A stretch of DNA of 64,000 nucleotides from Manis javanica (GCF_040802235.1 NC_133161.1:16757001-16821000); one strand, 5' to 3'; counted from the first letter of the stretch, positions 29,801-44,800 are shown. Numbers and translations: made by a program. Notes: generated from the letters alone by a model not told the origin.

Positions 29801-32800
29801 TTAAAAATGTTAATTACAATACTCCTAATTATTAGAGCTCATAAAAAAGTATGAGCATATAAAACTCAAGAGATTAAATAGCCAAAATCTGGGACTTGAA
29901 ACTGGGTCTGAGTTCCTAGTCTATTCTTACCTATTATTATACAGCAAACTGTAACATATTCTACTGTGCCTCTCAAGATTAGGGCAATGGTACAGTCAGT
30001 TACAGTACATACATCTGATTAACTATCACATAGACACTTAAAAGTTTAAAAGTTAATTTTATGCCAGAAAGTACTAAATAAAACTTGTAAATTAATAAAG
30101 GATATATAGTTCAGAAACAGAATTTCTACATGAATAGAAATATCTAGTTAGCCATCTATCAAGTTTAATATAAAAAGCACTTGGCCAAAGTAAGACTCGT
30201 AAAACAAAAAATGCTTTCTGCAGCCCCCTCGGGGACAGCACTGACACCAGTGAACAAAATGTTCTTGAATCACACAATTGGTAAGATACTGGAATCTGCT
30301 GACACTCCAGGAATAGAAAACATTGACATGAATAATAAACCTTAATGAAATCTTTCCAGATTTAACATAAAAACAAGTGACAGTTCTTTGGGCTTCAAAT
30401 TACAACAAAAGTATAAACCTCATCCTGTTAAGAGTAAGCCGCTATGAGTTAGATAATTACATGAATGTAAACAGCAGAATAGGATATGCTACAGTGGTTA
30501 AAAGACTGTTAAAAGTAAGAATTCCATAACCATTCCTGATCCATCCAAAAATCTCCTTTCTAATATACTGTATTTTTAAAGTAATACGTTTCTAATTTGA
30601 TACATTGTAAAAAATTAATTTGTGGGAAAAAAAAAGAAAAAAGTAAAACAAGTGGAATAATTTCAATTGTGATGCTGTCATTTCAATTTTTAAACTCTTA
30701 AGGAAAAAAAGAAGCTGAAAGAATTGTCACTGGCTCCACATAAGGGAAATATTTCACATAATTTCCTTTGGGAGACAAAAAGAAAAAATGGACAGTATTT
30801 CACATTTACAAAGTTTCATTTAATACAATTCTAGATACCTTCTTATGTTCAAGCTTACATCCACTGAAAGGTAACACACTCTTCCAAAATACCATTAAGG
30901 CTGGTATGTTCTTTCTCATAACAACATTACCTACAATCAGTTTACCTGTCACATCTGGTAGCTGAGATATTCCCCTCAAAGCCAGTGCCCAGGCAAGCCT
31001 AACAGTGGCTTGCAGTCCAGGCAGTTTCCAAGGCTGTGAGTCTTGAAGGCGAGAGTGAATTGTTGCAATGTATTGTCTCTCTGTCAAGAGTGGGAGTTGA
31101 TGAATCTTATCTGAAAACACAAAAATAGACCACTCTACCAAAAAGTAAAGAAATTCTCACTTTTAATATACAGGAATAATGTCTAAAAATCAGAAGATCA
31201 GAATATACTCATCAAAGAATTATGACTAATATTAATGTTTGACAAACCAGAAAGTACACTACCATAAATATTTATACAAAATAAAATTTAGAGGAAATCT
31301 ACAATAATCCTAAATTTCGTTGTTTTCAACAGTTTTTATAAGTGTAGTAGAAAAATATTAGAACACTAGTTAAAAGAGCTACTCATTTTCTCTGTATATG
31401 AATTCTAATATAAATCAATACTAATTAAAAGTTCAAAAAAAAAAAGCTGGAATTTACTAAATGCTAGCATGAATTTAAAATATCTAGCGAAAACTGACCA
31501 AAACAAAGGATACAAATTGCAAACAAGTATCTACTCTGATTATAACATAAATGAAATAGCTAAATAATTTTCAATTTATAGTCAATTACACTATGGTACT
31601 TTAAGCAAGCACAGAATTCAAAATACTAAAATAATGAGAAACACCGTTACCTAAGAATTCACTTAATTTTACTTTATTATGCCTTATACTTCCTTTTGAT
31701 ATCATTTTGTGATTAATTAGTTCAGTGGTTCCCAACATTTAACCAGTAAGAACATATCCTTTAATTTCTTCTATTTTGAAAGTTTGTCTACTACTGTACA
31801 TGTACTAATAATTCACCTCCCACTTATTAATCAAAGAATATAGAACAAATTATAATTAAAATGAGCCAATCAATATAAGCATGCTACATTGATACAATTA
31901 TAACTAATGCAAAAAACCTTACATCTTAGCCTATGAAACTTTCCAGACATTCCATTTAGCTTTACAAAGTCCCAGATTACAAACTTCCATTTACACAGCC
32001 TATCCACACTTACTTCTATGCTCCATTTCATTCAATACAGGAAATCTGACCAATGCATTAACTGGCAGAGTTCCTTTATGAGCATAGGTGCTACTTCTGT
32101 GACAAAGTACTCTGGGACAACCTGACTGGAGGTCAAGGGGTAGTTTCAATAAGCCTTTCCTAATGGCTAAAGATGGTCACCAAAGGTGTGGGAAATGTCT
32201 GTTCTCACATAGCTCCTAAGAGGAGATGTTGATGATATAATCAAAAGTGACAGGGAATAACCACTGGCACAATTACAAAAACTATGACATTAAATGGCAA
32301 TAATATTCCTTATGGGAATAATTTTTGAGATACTCAGTTCTAAGCAATAATTGTTTATATGGTTACCATATAAAATTTTAATCTTCTTCAGAAAAAATGT
32401 TAAGTCAAAGATGATACATTACCAAAAATAATAGTTATCCTCCCTTCAGATGTTTTCATGAAAGGTTTAAAATGTGAACACACAGTGAAAAAATGAGCAA
32501 TTAAGCAAACTAAACATGCACAGCTCATGAACGTGTGTTACACTTTCCCATTTCAAAACTCAAAAGGACAACAGAAACATCTAAGAGGGTTGCAGTTATT
32601 TTTAAAATGTGATCTAATATCTAAATATTCAAATATGGATGAACTGCACACAGTGGAATAAAACATATAGCTTTTTATTTTAGCAATTAACAATCTATTA
32701 TATCTATTTCATTTTAGGGTAGTTTCAACTACTAAATGTGACTGACAACAACTTTTTATGTGATTTTAAAAAATAAATGTATTACTAGGTATAAAATCCA

Positions 32801-35800
32801 GTACCATCTCGTTCCTCTGTGCCTTGTTCTATAAAACTGATATCAAAGCAGTATAGAAGTGCCATAAGAAGAGCCAGGTTCACTGCATCCAATGAACCAT
32901 TTGCCTCAACTGTCACTCTTTCCAAATATCCAATTAGGAGTAGAGTGTCATCTTTGCCTAAAGGTGACTGGCATGCCCAGGCAAAAAGACTTTCTGCCAG
33001 AGACTGCCTGCACTCCTTGATGAGATCAGAAACCTAGAAAATAAAAGTGTATGATTATCAACATAAATAAATTACAGTGAAGCCTTCTTATTTAAAAAAG
33101 TAAACTCTCTTTCATAAAAGCTAACTAAATAAATCTGAATCCACAAGTGACCCTAAAATCTCATCTCCAGAATTCTTAAAAAAAAGTATCACTAATTCTC
33201 CATTTTAAGTTCCAAACTCCTCTACACGATGAACAATTTCTTAGAGAGTTCATTCCAGAAAAGAAGCTAGAATGACAGATAAGTGCCTACGAAGAAACTG
33301 AAACAACTGCAAGTCCATTTTGAATGCAGCTGCCCACACCCTTTGATGTGCATTAATCAATTTTCCTAAACCTGTATTAGAATGTTCTGATTGTCATGAC
33401 ATTTCTACCTATGAGATTTGACAAAGACAACCCATGAATTAATCTCAGTGAACCCTTGCCTCTTTGCGATGTTTTTCACTGCCCAATCCTCTCTCACGCT
33501 GTAGTTTCTCAAACTCATTGTTCACATCAATCTGGGACACCAGAGTAAGGACTTTATAGGTCAATCCTTGCTCCATCAGCTCATCTGTAAAGCGTGTTGT
33601 AATGGAAACCAGCTCTGGACTGTAATGAAATCAGTAAAGACAGTTATAATGAACAGTAATGTTTATAATTCCAAGATAGAGCAAATGTGCTTTTGACAAT
33701 AATATTGCATTACTGGAAATGACCAGGATGAATTATAACCTAGCTCTTTATATCTTTCTAGATTACTGGGCTTCAGTAAACTTTCAACCATGAAAAAACT
33801 CAATTCTTTCTTATTTGTAGACAAAATAAAGCAGACTTAAATTGTCACTCTTGGCAGAAGGATTTACTACTCAGCTTATGTTACATATTTTATTTTACTT
33901 AAATTATGCATACTAAGGATAAATTTCTGTGATTTCAAATTATAATTAGAATAATGATGCTCCAAATAATCTCTAATTAACCCCTGAGATCCTAAGAAGC
34001 AAACAGACCTGAGTTCAAGGGTCCATGTCTTTCCTCGTCTTGACTGTATCAAGATTTTCAGGGAATTTGCGATGCACCTCTTTCCATCCCAGTATAAAAG
34101 AACAGCTACTAATCCTCTGGTGAGGCCAGGAAAATGTGGCTGTTGGTGCTCTCCTAGAAAAGGACATTGAGAAATAATTTGGTCAATAAACACATACGTA
34201 ATTAGGATGAGAAAGAAATCCCAGAATCTCAGAGTTTAAGGGGTCCTCCGGGTCCTCTCTTTACTTCAACAACCAGTTTTACTCCTTCCCCAACATATTC
34301 AAGAGGCCATCCAGCTTATGCCGGAAAACCAGCAGTAACATGGGATTTATCATTTCCCAAACTCTCCATTTCATCTTCATCTAAGATCTCCATCTGCTGG
34401 GTAAAAATCTTTGGTTTCACTGTTATTCACTGAATCTAACATTATTTAATGCCCATTTTGCTCTCTTTCACATGAAATCTTTCATATACCTGAAATTTCT
34501 TCCCCTACAGTTTTCTCTAAAAAGTAAATAACCTTTTCTTACATTCCAAGTTTATTAGCTCCTTTAACTGTTCTCCTCTGAGTAAGTTCCACTCTGTCTT
34601 TCCTAGAGTACCTTACCTATACTTTCTGTGCCATTTCCAATGGCTTTCTTCTCCTCTTAGCCCAATCACTCCACTCCTCCTGTTCCCCAGACTCATCTCA
34701 CTGTCTCACTCCTCCAAATAGGCGCTTTCTTCTGCCTGGATGCCCTTTGTCCTCCTGAGTGCACATCTGTTTCTCCTGACGTATGCCTCCCCGTTTCTCA
34801 ACACCTACTTTAGGCCTCATGATCTTTGTGATCTCTGTACCACCTGAGGTCAATTTAATCCCCTTCCCTCTGGACCATGATTAAATATTGCATAAACTGG
34901 CATTAATGCACTTAATTGTGTCATAATTATTTGTTTCCATGTCTTTTTCAATTCCTCGACTATGAGCTCCTTAACAGTAGTTGAGGTTTTATTCATCTTT
35001 CTATCTCTGGGGTCTTAACACAGTCCCTGGCCCATGAGTGACATAAAACAAATATTTGTTAAACCGAAATTCTGAGTTAAAACTCAAGCATATCCAGTTA
35101 ACACGACTACTGTAGAAAGAGAACATTATCTTTCTCATTCTCAGAATCATGCTTCTTGTAATACAGCCTTACGTCAAAAACGATTTTGGCGGCCACATAC
35201 CTTTATACATTCCAGACTTTCTTTCAGTTAAAATGACCACATGGCTCCTCTGTTATATAGGCAGACCTCAGGGATATTGTGGATTCAGTCCCAGACCATC
35301 CCAATAAAGTGAATTATCACAGTAAAGTGGGTCCAATGAATTTCTGGTTTCCCAGTACATAAAAAAGTTAAATTTATACTACAGTCTATTAAGTGTGCAA
35401 TAGCACTGTCTAAAAAAAAAAGTACATACCTCAGTTAAAAAATACTTTATCATCTGAGCTTTCAGTGAGTCATAATCGCTGACCATAGAACATCATAACA
35501 AAGAAAAAGTTTGAAATATTGCAAGAATTACAAAAATGTGGCAGAGACACAAAGTGAGCAAATGCTACTGAAAAAATGGCGCCAACAGACTTGCTCCATT
35601 CAGGGTTGTCAGAAACCTTCAATGTGTAAGAGATGCAGTATCTGTGAGGCAACTAAAGTGAAGTGCAATAAAATGAAGTATCCCCATAATTAAATTGCTT
35701 ATTTTATGTTAATTCCAATCTTTTTTCTATATAGAAACCAGAGAAATTTTAAAATTATTCTGGATTATGTAATTCTTCTGATTAAAGCCCCTGTCAACAA

Positions 35801-38800
35801 CTTCCCATTGCTATTAGAATAAAATTCCAATAATTTTTGTGGCTTGCAAAATAGGCCATGATCTAATTCCTACAGTAGCCTCATCTTTCTTCACTCTCCC
35901 CCTTGGGTGTGATGCTGCCGCCACAGGGGTCTTTTCATCCTTCAGTGAGCCTTTGTTCTCACCTCAAGCCGCTGCTGTTCGCTCTGCTGCAACATCCTCT
36001 CCTGACAGCTCGGGCACCTCATCATCTTGCAGGTCTCAGGTCAAATGGCCCAATCTCAGAGGCTTTCCCTAACTAAGTGGAGGTAGTGAGAGTTGCCCCA
36101 TACCACAGCACATCTCTTTGTATCCCACTGTACCCATATATCTATGTAGGGATATATATATATCTATACAGCCTTATTTTATTTTCTTCCTAGTTCTTAG
36201 TATTATTAAAATGATCTAATTTTTGACCTACTCATTATCTGAATCACCCTCTCAAAAAAGAAACTCCAAAAATACCTTCTTACTCATTATATGACAATAA
36301 ATGTTCGTGCTATTAAATTTCGGAGATGCAGTCATCAATGATTCTTTGCTAGTAAATTACCAAGCAAAAGCCTATCTTAAACCAGTTACATCACCTTTAA
36401 CAACTCCAATTACTAAAGCCTACCCTGATTCAAAGATTAACAACAGGAAATATCTTGAATATAGTTTTTCAAATAAACTACATCTTTAGAAGCTATTCTG
36501 GGATCTAAATGATATGTGCTTTAAACTCCCAGTGAATAATTTTATAATTCTGTACTACCTTGCTACACGTTCAGCTAAATGCCAACCTACCAGCCAGCAG
36601 AAGCTCAACAGCTGCCAATTCTCCAATATCAAAAAGGTCACTGAGGATAAAGGCCTCTTTAATGAGCTGTTCAGGAAGCAGTCGGGTCCCCTGTTGACCC
36701 TGGATGGCGACTCCCTCTGTACTGGCTTTCTCAACCTTCTCGTGTTGTTGAACATTTTTTGGCTACAAAGGTAAATACAAGATCATGTAATGAAAACAGT
36801 ATACTGGAGACAAGGTCTTAAATTGTTACCTAGAGAAGTTAATGATAAGGCAGTTTGATAACACGACCAAAAACAGTATTGCTTATCAGATAATCTACAA
36901 TTAGTCTATTATAAGGTAACATTTTGAGTTACCTTCAACTTTTTATACTATTACTACTTTTCCAAGAACTGCTTCTGCTAAACTGTGAACTACAAAATCT
37001 TGAGAAAGCACACAAAGTAACAATATTTTTCAAGTTTCTAAGGAATTCTTCCAATTATATACTTAATAGGTAAAAATAATAGGTCTCCAAGAGGGGAAAT
37101 AGCAAATGGATATATGAATTATTGAACTGATTATAGGACTAATGATAGTTTATTAAAATATTATTTAGAATGTAACCTTATTCCCCAAAAGTCTTGGTTC
37201 AAATATTTAACAAATGGCATAGTATAGAATTACTTGATCAATGATAAAAATCTTAAAAATTTACACCTTGAAAAAGACCACAAAAGGTCATTTAATCCAA
37301 CTCTTCTTTAAAGGATGGGAAAACTAATGCCCAGATAAGTCAGGTAACTTCCCTGTAGGTCTACACCTTTAGTGTAGAACCTAGACTAGAACTGAGCTCT
37401 ACCAACTGGCTTCCAAGCTAAGGTTCTCTCTACTAAAGGGAGCAAAAAAACAACTGAAAAAGCAGAAGGCCATTTCTGGTAAGACAAACCCCTAATAGTT
37501 CTTAGCTGGTCTGGTTAGTTTGTAACAGAAAATTGCCAAACAGCAAGCAAAGGAGTTTCCAAATATGAATTCCCTCTGCTGAAGCACTCTATGCCTGCTT
37601 GAGGATTTCAAAATGCAGAGATTAATGATACATAAGAATTAAGTAGTTCAGCTAACACAACTTAGATAACATTATGAAGAGTTAAAATGTTGATGCACCT
37701 GGAAATAAATAAAATAATCTTAACTGAGCTTAGATGTATTTACTATACATCAGAAATTCCAAGGTAACTCATATTTTTGGAATATACTGAACTTTCTAAG
37801 TCATATTCAATTAATGTTTCATAGGTAGAGATAAATACAATATTAACTTCTACAGAAAACAAAAAGAAGATAATTACTGCTCCTAGGAAAAATTACATGT
37901 TTAGAGAAAACTTGAAGCAATGGACATGGTCAAGTAATATATTTTATAAACATGCACTAAGACTTGAACTGCTCCTCAATCTTTAAAAAAAGGCAAATCC
38001 CAAGAAACAAAAAAGAGAATTTCCTACTGGGTTTTTGAACAATGAGATGAAGTCAGGTTTGTGTTTCTTCAAAATCATGTCAAGAAGGTGGACAGCTTCA
38101 GGTTGTCTTCTCCACAGAGCATTTCCCACTGTTTGCCAAATATCTTTGTAAGGACCCCACAGACTAGCAGCTTAAAGAAAAAATAAAATCAGCATCAAAT
38201 GACACATATATTTGGAAAATAATGTAAGGTTTTAGTCTATATATTTTAGTCATGCTCACAGCTACTTTTAAATATACAGAGTTACATACAAACCTTAAAC
38301 AATATAAAGGCACATTTACTAGAATTCCCAAGTAACAATGTAAACATCATTTTATCTAACTTAATATAAAGGAACTCCTGACTTTAAATTAGAATATCAG
38401 CTAAATCTGGTTTCCCATTTTAATAGTTATACAACATGGAGTGAAGAGACAACCTCTTTAAACTTCAGTTTATATATAAAATAGGGACACCATTTGCCTC
38501 ATAGGATTAGACGGATTAAATGAAATAAACAAGATAAAACACACCACACAGGGCCTCACATATCATAGGCACTCAATAAACGTTAAGTGCCTATCCACCC
38601 TCACTACCATCCACATAAAAAAAAGTAGTATGGCAAAAATCAGATTCTGTAATACTTGACAATTGAAAAAAAAGTACTTTACTTTGGCTGAGATACTAGC
38701 TTTATTAAAAAACAGCATAAACATGGATATTTTTATATAAGAATTCACAATTTGATTTGTAAAAAGAGTAACAATAGTAATAATGAGCATTTGCTATGTA

Positions 38801-41800
38801 CTACTGAACTCTTTACATTATTATTTTATTTCAGAACAGTATGAGGTCAGCGCTGTCTTCCTCTATTTTATAGATATAGAAACTGAGGCAAGGAAGTCAA
38901 GAAACTCATCAAGGTCACACTGGATAAGGTCATGAATCCATGCAGTTTAGCATCAGAACATGCCCTAACCCCTAAGTTAAATGCTTCTACACAAAATACT
39001 TGGAAAGTAAAAATGTTTGAGATGAATTTAGGTCATTTCAGATTTACCTGGTAAATAAAGAAAATAAGATCACATATTGACATACCTAGGCAAATTCATC
39101 TAAATTCAACCAAATCCACTTACCAAAAAAAACCACACTTAGGCTCCATAAATAAACACTGATCTCTAAAAACTCATTTAAACCAACAGTGTGACTGGGA
39201 GCAAAGCGTACATAAGTGAAATATTTCAATAAAAACACAAAAAAGAAGTATGATTGTTGCCACGAAAAAATATAAGAATTTCAAAAGCTCAAAATGAGGT
39301 TTAAAGAGTTCTAAAGGATGGCTGCACTTGGGCAGCAATTTGAAGGATAGGGAAAATCTAGGTGACAAAAAACAGCCAAGGAAAAGTGGGAGCTAAGATT
39401 CAAAAACAGATAAGTAAATTAGAGAATTCAAAGGGCCATAGTGAAATGGAGAGCTCAGAGTGGTGGCTTTCAAACTGTAACTATAATCTACAGTAAGAAA
39501 TATGCTATATCTCAATCCAGTACACACATACATGCAAAACTGAAGCAAAAGTTCTATATAAAATATTAATATTCATTGATTTATTGTATCAGCACACTGA
39601 TATATTGCGTTGTTCCCTTTTTTGGAGGGGGACCCACTGAATGTACCCAAGGGCCACTGTATGAAAGCCCAAGATTTCTGAAAGCCTCAAGTTTCTGTTT
39701 GCAAACAATCAGATATGATACCCATGTGTGTTTATGAAGACTCTGAAAGGGAAACTTGACAAAACCAGTCACTCAACAGATGAACCCTCGAACTAACTAT
39801 AGCCTAAACTATAAAAGCTGGCTAGTCAACATGTCTGACAGCTTTCTGAGAAAACACAAGCCCAAATAAAGCTACCAGGACCATAAGAATGACATGAAAG
39901 ATAACTATCCTAATTAAATGCATTACAATCCTATGAATAAGGCTGTCAAAAGAAGGCAATGTACTGAGAAATTTTTTTTTCCTAAAGGGGGATGTGCAGG
40001 GAGAGGACAGACTAAACCAGGCAAGCTGGATCATTCATTTACTCAAATATTTACTGAGATCCTTCTATGTGCAGGGACTACAGAATGAGCAAGACAGACA
40101 GGATCTCAGGCCTCATGGAACTTATAGAACAACTGACAGATGGCAAACACTGAATTCAAAAAACAATTATCAGTATAATAAAAGCTACGATGGAGAAGCA
40201 CAGAGTGCTAGGAGAACATAAAGAGGGAACCTAACCTCATCTGAAGTACAGGACAGAAGTGACAGGTCAGGTCTTTGGTGGAAGGATGTGGGGGAATGGA
40301 AATCAGGATGTCTAGACCTTGCATGTAGAGTGATCATCCAACTCTGTACTTTGCTCATATCAAAAAATACAGCTTGTCATATAAAATTCTAGGACAAAAA
40401 AAAGGACTGACAAACCCACATGAATATGCATACAGATGTACTTCCCACTAAAGATCAATTGGAATAGTGGTTTATATACCCATCTTTTTTTTTTTGAGAG
40501 GGCACCTCTCACATTTATTGATCAAATGGTTGTTAACAACTATAAAATTCTGTATAGGGGACTCAATGCATAATCATTAATCAACCCCAAGCCTAATTCT
40601 CAACAGTCTCCAATCTTCTGAAGCATAATGAACAAGTTCTTACATAGTGAATAAGCTCGTACATGGTGAACAGTGCAAGGGCAGTCCTATCACAGAAACT
40701 TTCAGTTTTGATCACGCACCATGAACTATAAACAATCAAGTCAGACATGATCATTCGTTTGATTTTTTTTTTTTTTTTTTTGAGAGGGCATCTCTCATAT
40801 TTATTGATCAAATGGTTGTTAACAACAGTAAAATTCAGTATAGGGGGGTCAACGCTCAATGTACAATCATTAATCCATCTCAAGCCTAATTCTCGTCAGT
40901 CTCCAATCTTCTGAAGCATAACGAACAAGTTCTTACATGGTGAACGAATTCTTGCATAGTGAATAAATTCTTACATGGTGAACAGTACAAGGGCAGTCAT
41001 CACAGAAACTTTCGGTTTTGATCATGCAATATGACCTATAAACAATCAGGTCAAATATGAATATTCGTTTGATTTTTGTACTTGATCTATATGTTGATCC
41101 CCCATTTCTCCTACTATTATTATTATTTTTATTTTTAATAAAATGCTGAAGTGGTAGGTAGATGCAAGATAAAGGTAGAAAACATAGTTTAGTGCTGTAA
41201 GAAGGCAAATGTAGATGATCAGATGATCAGGTGTGTGCCTATGGACTAAGTATTAATCCAGGCTAGACAAGGGCATCAAGACATCCACGGATGCAGAAGA
41301 TTTCTCTCAAAGCAGGGGGGGTGAGGTTCTGAGCCTCACCTCTGTTGATCCCCAAATTCTCACCTGATGGCCCCCCTGCGACTGTGCCTGTCTTAGGTTG
41401 TTCCTCCCTTGAGGAATCTTACCCGTCTCTGGCTAACCAGTCATCTTCCAGGGCCATACAGGGAAATGTAAAGTTGGTAAGTGAGAGAGAAGCCATATTG
41501 TTTGCAAAGGTTAGCTTTTTACTTCTTTGCAGATTTATGCCCTGTGGCTTCTATGCCCAGCACTTGTCTCAAGGTATCTTTACCACCTGGAGGAATTATG
41601 ATACTCGGTAAATTCGATATGAGGCACGAATTCTATTTAAGGGTTGTAATTAGGAAGGAAGAAGAAAAGCTATAGATGTAGCATATGAAGGAAACATGGG
41701 AGGATTGATTATTTCTTTGACATATCTTCTTGTAGAGTACCTTAAGTATGTATAGGTTTTAAACTACTAACTAATTTGCACACATATATTAACATAATAG

Positions 41801-44800
41801 GAATACGGTGACATAAACAAGGCAAATCTATAATTACCATCCATCTCCAGTGAAGCCAAGAAAACCATTTAGGCACCCTAGGCATTTGTGAAAATTTATC
41901 TATGATATGATGGATATTGTCCAACTGTACTTGAACCATCAGACAAATTAAAGCAGCCCATTTCTGGGATCTGTTCACATCCCATATGTTCTTTTAACCA
42001 TAGATAGTCTATAGTCATGAGATTTTGGAGTGCTACAACTTGCACCCCTCCCAACTCCTGGTTGAGTTCCAACAGTACAGATCCGGTCAAATTCGTTGTC
42101 TCACTGTATGCACATGCCAGCCTAGACATCTCCCTCCTCATTCTTATGGCAAGTCCAGGAGATGGTGGGCTGGATGCAGCCACAACCGCAGCATCGTCCG
42201 AATCCCTGTGGAGGCTTTTTGATGATCATCCCCCAGCACAAGTCCTCCAGAGAGTGCTGATGCCGGAAGCTCCTCCTCATATCGTATCTTCGTTTGATTT
42301 TTATACTTGATTTATATGTGAATCCCACATTTCTCCCTTATTATTATTATTATTTTTTAATAAAATGCTGAAGTGGTAGGTAGATGCAAGATAAAGGCAG
42401 AAAACATAATTTAGTGCTGTAAGAGGGCAAATGTAGATGATCAGGTGTGTGCCTGTAGACTAAGTATTAATCCAAGCTGGACAAGGGCAACAAAACATCC
42501 ACGATGCAGAAGATTTCTCTCAAAACAGGGTGGGTGAGGTTCTAAGCCTCACCTCTGTTGATCCTCAATTTCTCACCTGATGGCCCCCCTGTGACTGTGC
42601 CTGTCTTAGGTTGTTCCTCCCTTGAGGAATCTTACCCGTCTCTGGCTAACCAGTCATCTTCTGGGGCCATACAGGGAAATATATACCCGTCTTTTGAGTC
42701 AAATTAGAGAAAATCAATTACTGGGATCCAATCAACTCTGGATACACTGAAAATGTCAGAGTTCCAAGTGTGCCAAAATGAGGACCTGCTCCTGGATCCT
42801 GGTGACCACCTGTGAGGTACTAGTTGGATGGTAACTGGCTGACTTCTGCAGAGTTCGTTTCCTTGTCCCTCTCCCACTGCAAAGGATGGAGTAGGTTTGA
42901 ACCTTGGATTCCAGTCCAAGGAGGAATTTTTCCTGGTAGTAATATAAAAGTTTCAAGTAATAGATGACAAAATGAAACTGGCATTGCAGGGCGATAGTGT
43001 GGCTGATGAACTAACTAAAAGAGGAAGTGTGAGGAACCAAGGACGACCGGTGGGTAAGCCACTCATGAGGAGATGGAACCTGAACTAGGATTAGAGCATA
43101 AAACAGAAAGGAAAGGCCTATTAGTAGGAGGGTCAGAATTGGTGACTGAATGGCACAGGGTATAAAGAAGTGGTCTCAAAAACGACTGAGGCAAATGTGA
43201 AGCCCATCACAGGTTATTTAAAAAATCTGACAAAGTAAATCCTCTGCTTTTAAAAGTAATACTTAATATACACGAAAACCTCTCGAAAATGAATTTTCTT
43301 TTTATTATACATACTTAGCATAAGAAACAATGTTTCTAGAGAAAAATTCTACTTTTCCCTTCTTTTATGAGGAAGCATCTAATAACAGGTCAAATATCTA
43401 CACAAAAACCCCAGGTATACTGGCCTCCTTAATCCATCATTAACATCAATACCTCACAGAAAGCAACTGCAACAAAGATTTTTTCAGTCGGTCTTTGGCT
43501 TGGCTAGCTGTAGCAAGTATCTATCTGTGACTGATTACAAATGAAAGGAGGCTATAAACTTTTCTAAATTATTAAATATATATTTTTAACATTAGTGATT
43601 TGTTAGAGAAATACTTTTCCTTAATATCTAGGGATAACTCCAGCAAGTCACATATCACTCATCCATCATGTGATAGGTACTGGCAAGATTACAGTGCCAC
43701 ATATATGGGTAATACCCAATTTGGTAAGTGCTATATTGAAGGAGAGGTTCTCAGGGAAATAGGTAAATGTGACCTAGTCAAGACATCGGGTAAGGAAAGG
43801 ATCCGTTGAAGAAATGACAACTAGGCTGAAATGTAAAAGACAAAAATAGGGGTTAACTGAGGGGTGGGAGATAACACGCGTTCCAGGAAGACAGGACAGC
43901 ATGTGGGCTCTCACGGCACGTGAGGAGGGAACCCTGCACTCTCCAAGAACTGACGAGGCCAAGAAAGCTGGAGTACAGAAAATAAGGGTTTGGTGAGGGA
44001 GGCAACAGCCACACCAAGCAGGGCTTCCGAGCCCATGTTAAGGATTTTGGTCTTTATCCTAAAAGATCAAACAAGATTAACAGAAATAAAAACGTCTGCT
44101 GGACTTAGTGAAATAGAAGAGTATATTGATTGACCTTATGGAGAACTGTTTAGGAAGATGGGAAGAGACTAGAGAGGGTGGAGGAAGAGGTATGGAAATG
44201 GAGTTCATTAAATACTGACAAACCTGAAAGATTTGACTGGCAGGAGCAAGAGGGCGGTAACTGGAGTGAGGCATGAGATCAAGATAAAGAGGGGAGGTTA
44301 GCGGAAGAAAAGGAGCAAGAAAGAGAGGTAAGTAAATAAGAAAGAGAAGAGGAAAAAAGGAAGGACAGAAAGGGTGGGATTTACCTTAGGAAGACACAGG
44401 GAAACTGATTTTTATAAGAGTGCAGATTTATCTAGCTTCGTAGCTTTGAGGGTAAAAAAAAAAGACATCATGCCTACTGGCTATGGTTTTCTCTCTGACT
44501 AGGGAGACTGTGAGGGGTCAGCTGGAGGTTAAAGACTGGAGGAGGGCGGAAAAGGTATGAAATAGTCACTACTGTGAATAGGTCGGGGGGACCAGACTGC
44601 CACGGAAGGACCTGCAGGCAGTGTTAATGATTGCTTATCAACACATACCTGTATGTCTCTCAGCCAGGATCATACAGGTCACAATTCTAGTAAATCATGC
44701 TGAAACTCAAGCATCGGTCTCAGAACTCCACCACCTCTATTTTTTCCCCTTCTACAACTCCATGTTTAATTTTGTTGAATTGTGGTTAAAAAAAAAAACC

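Noticed and set aside
31720..31850. hAT terminal-repeat fragment (CAGTGGTTCCCAACA)
   Set aside because: Only the terminal motif is clear; the rest does not match a family I can name.
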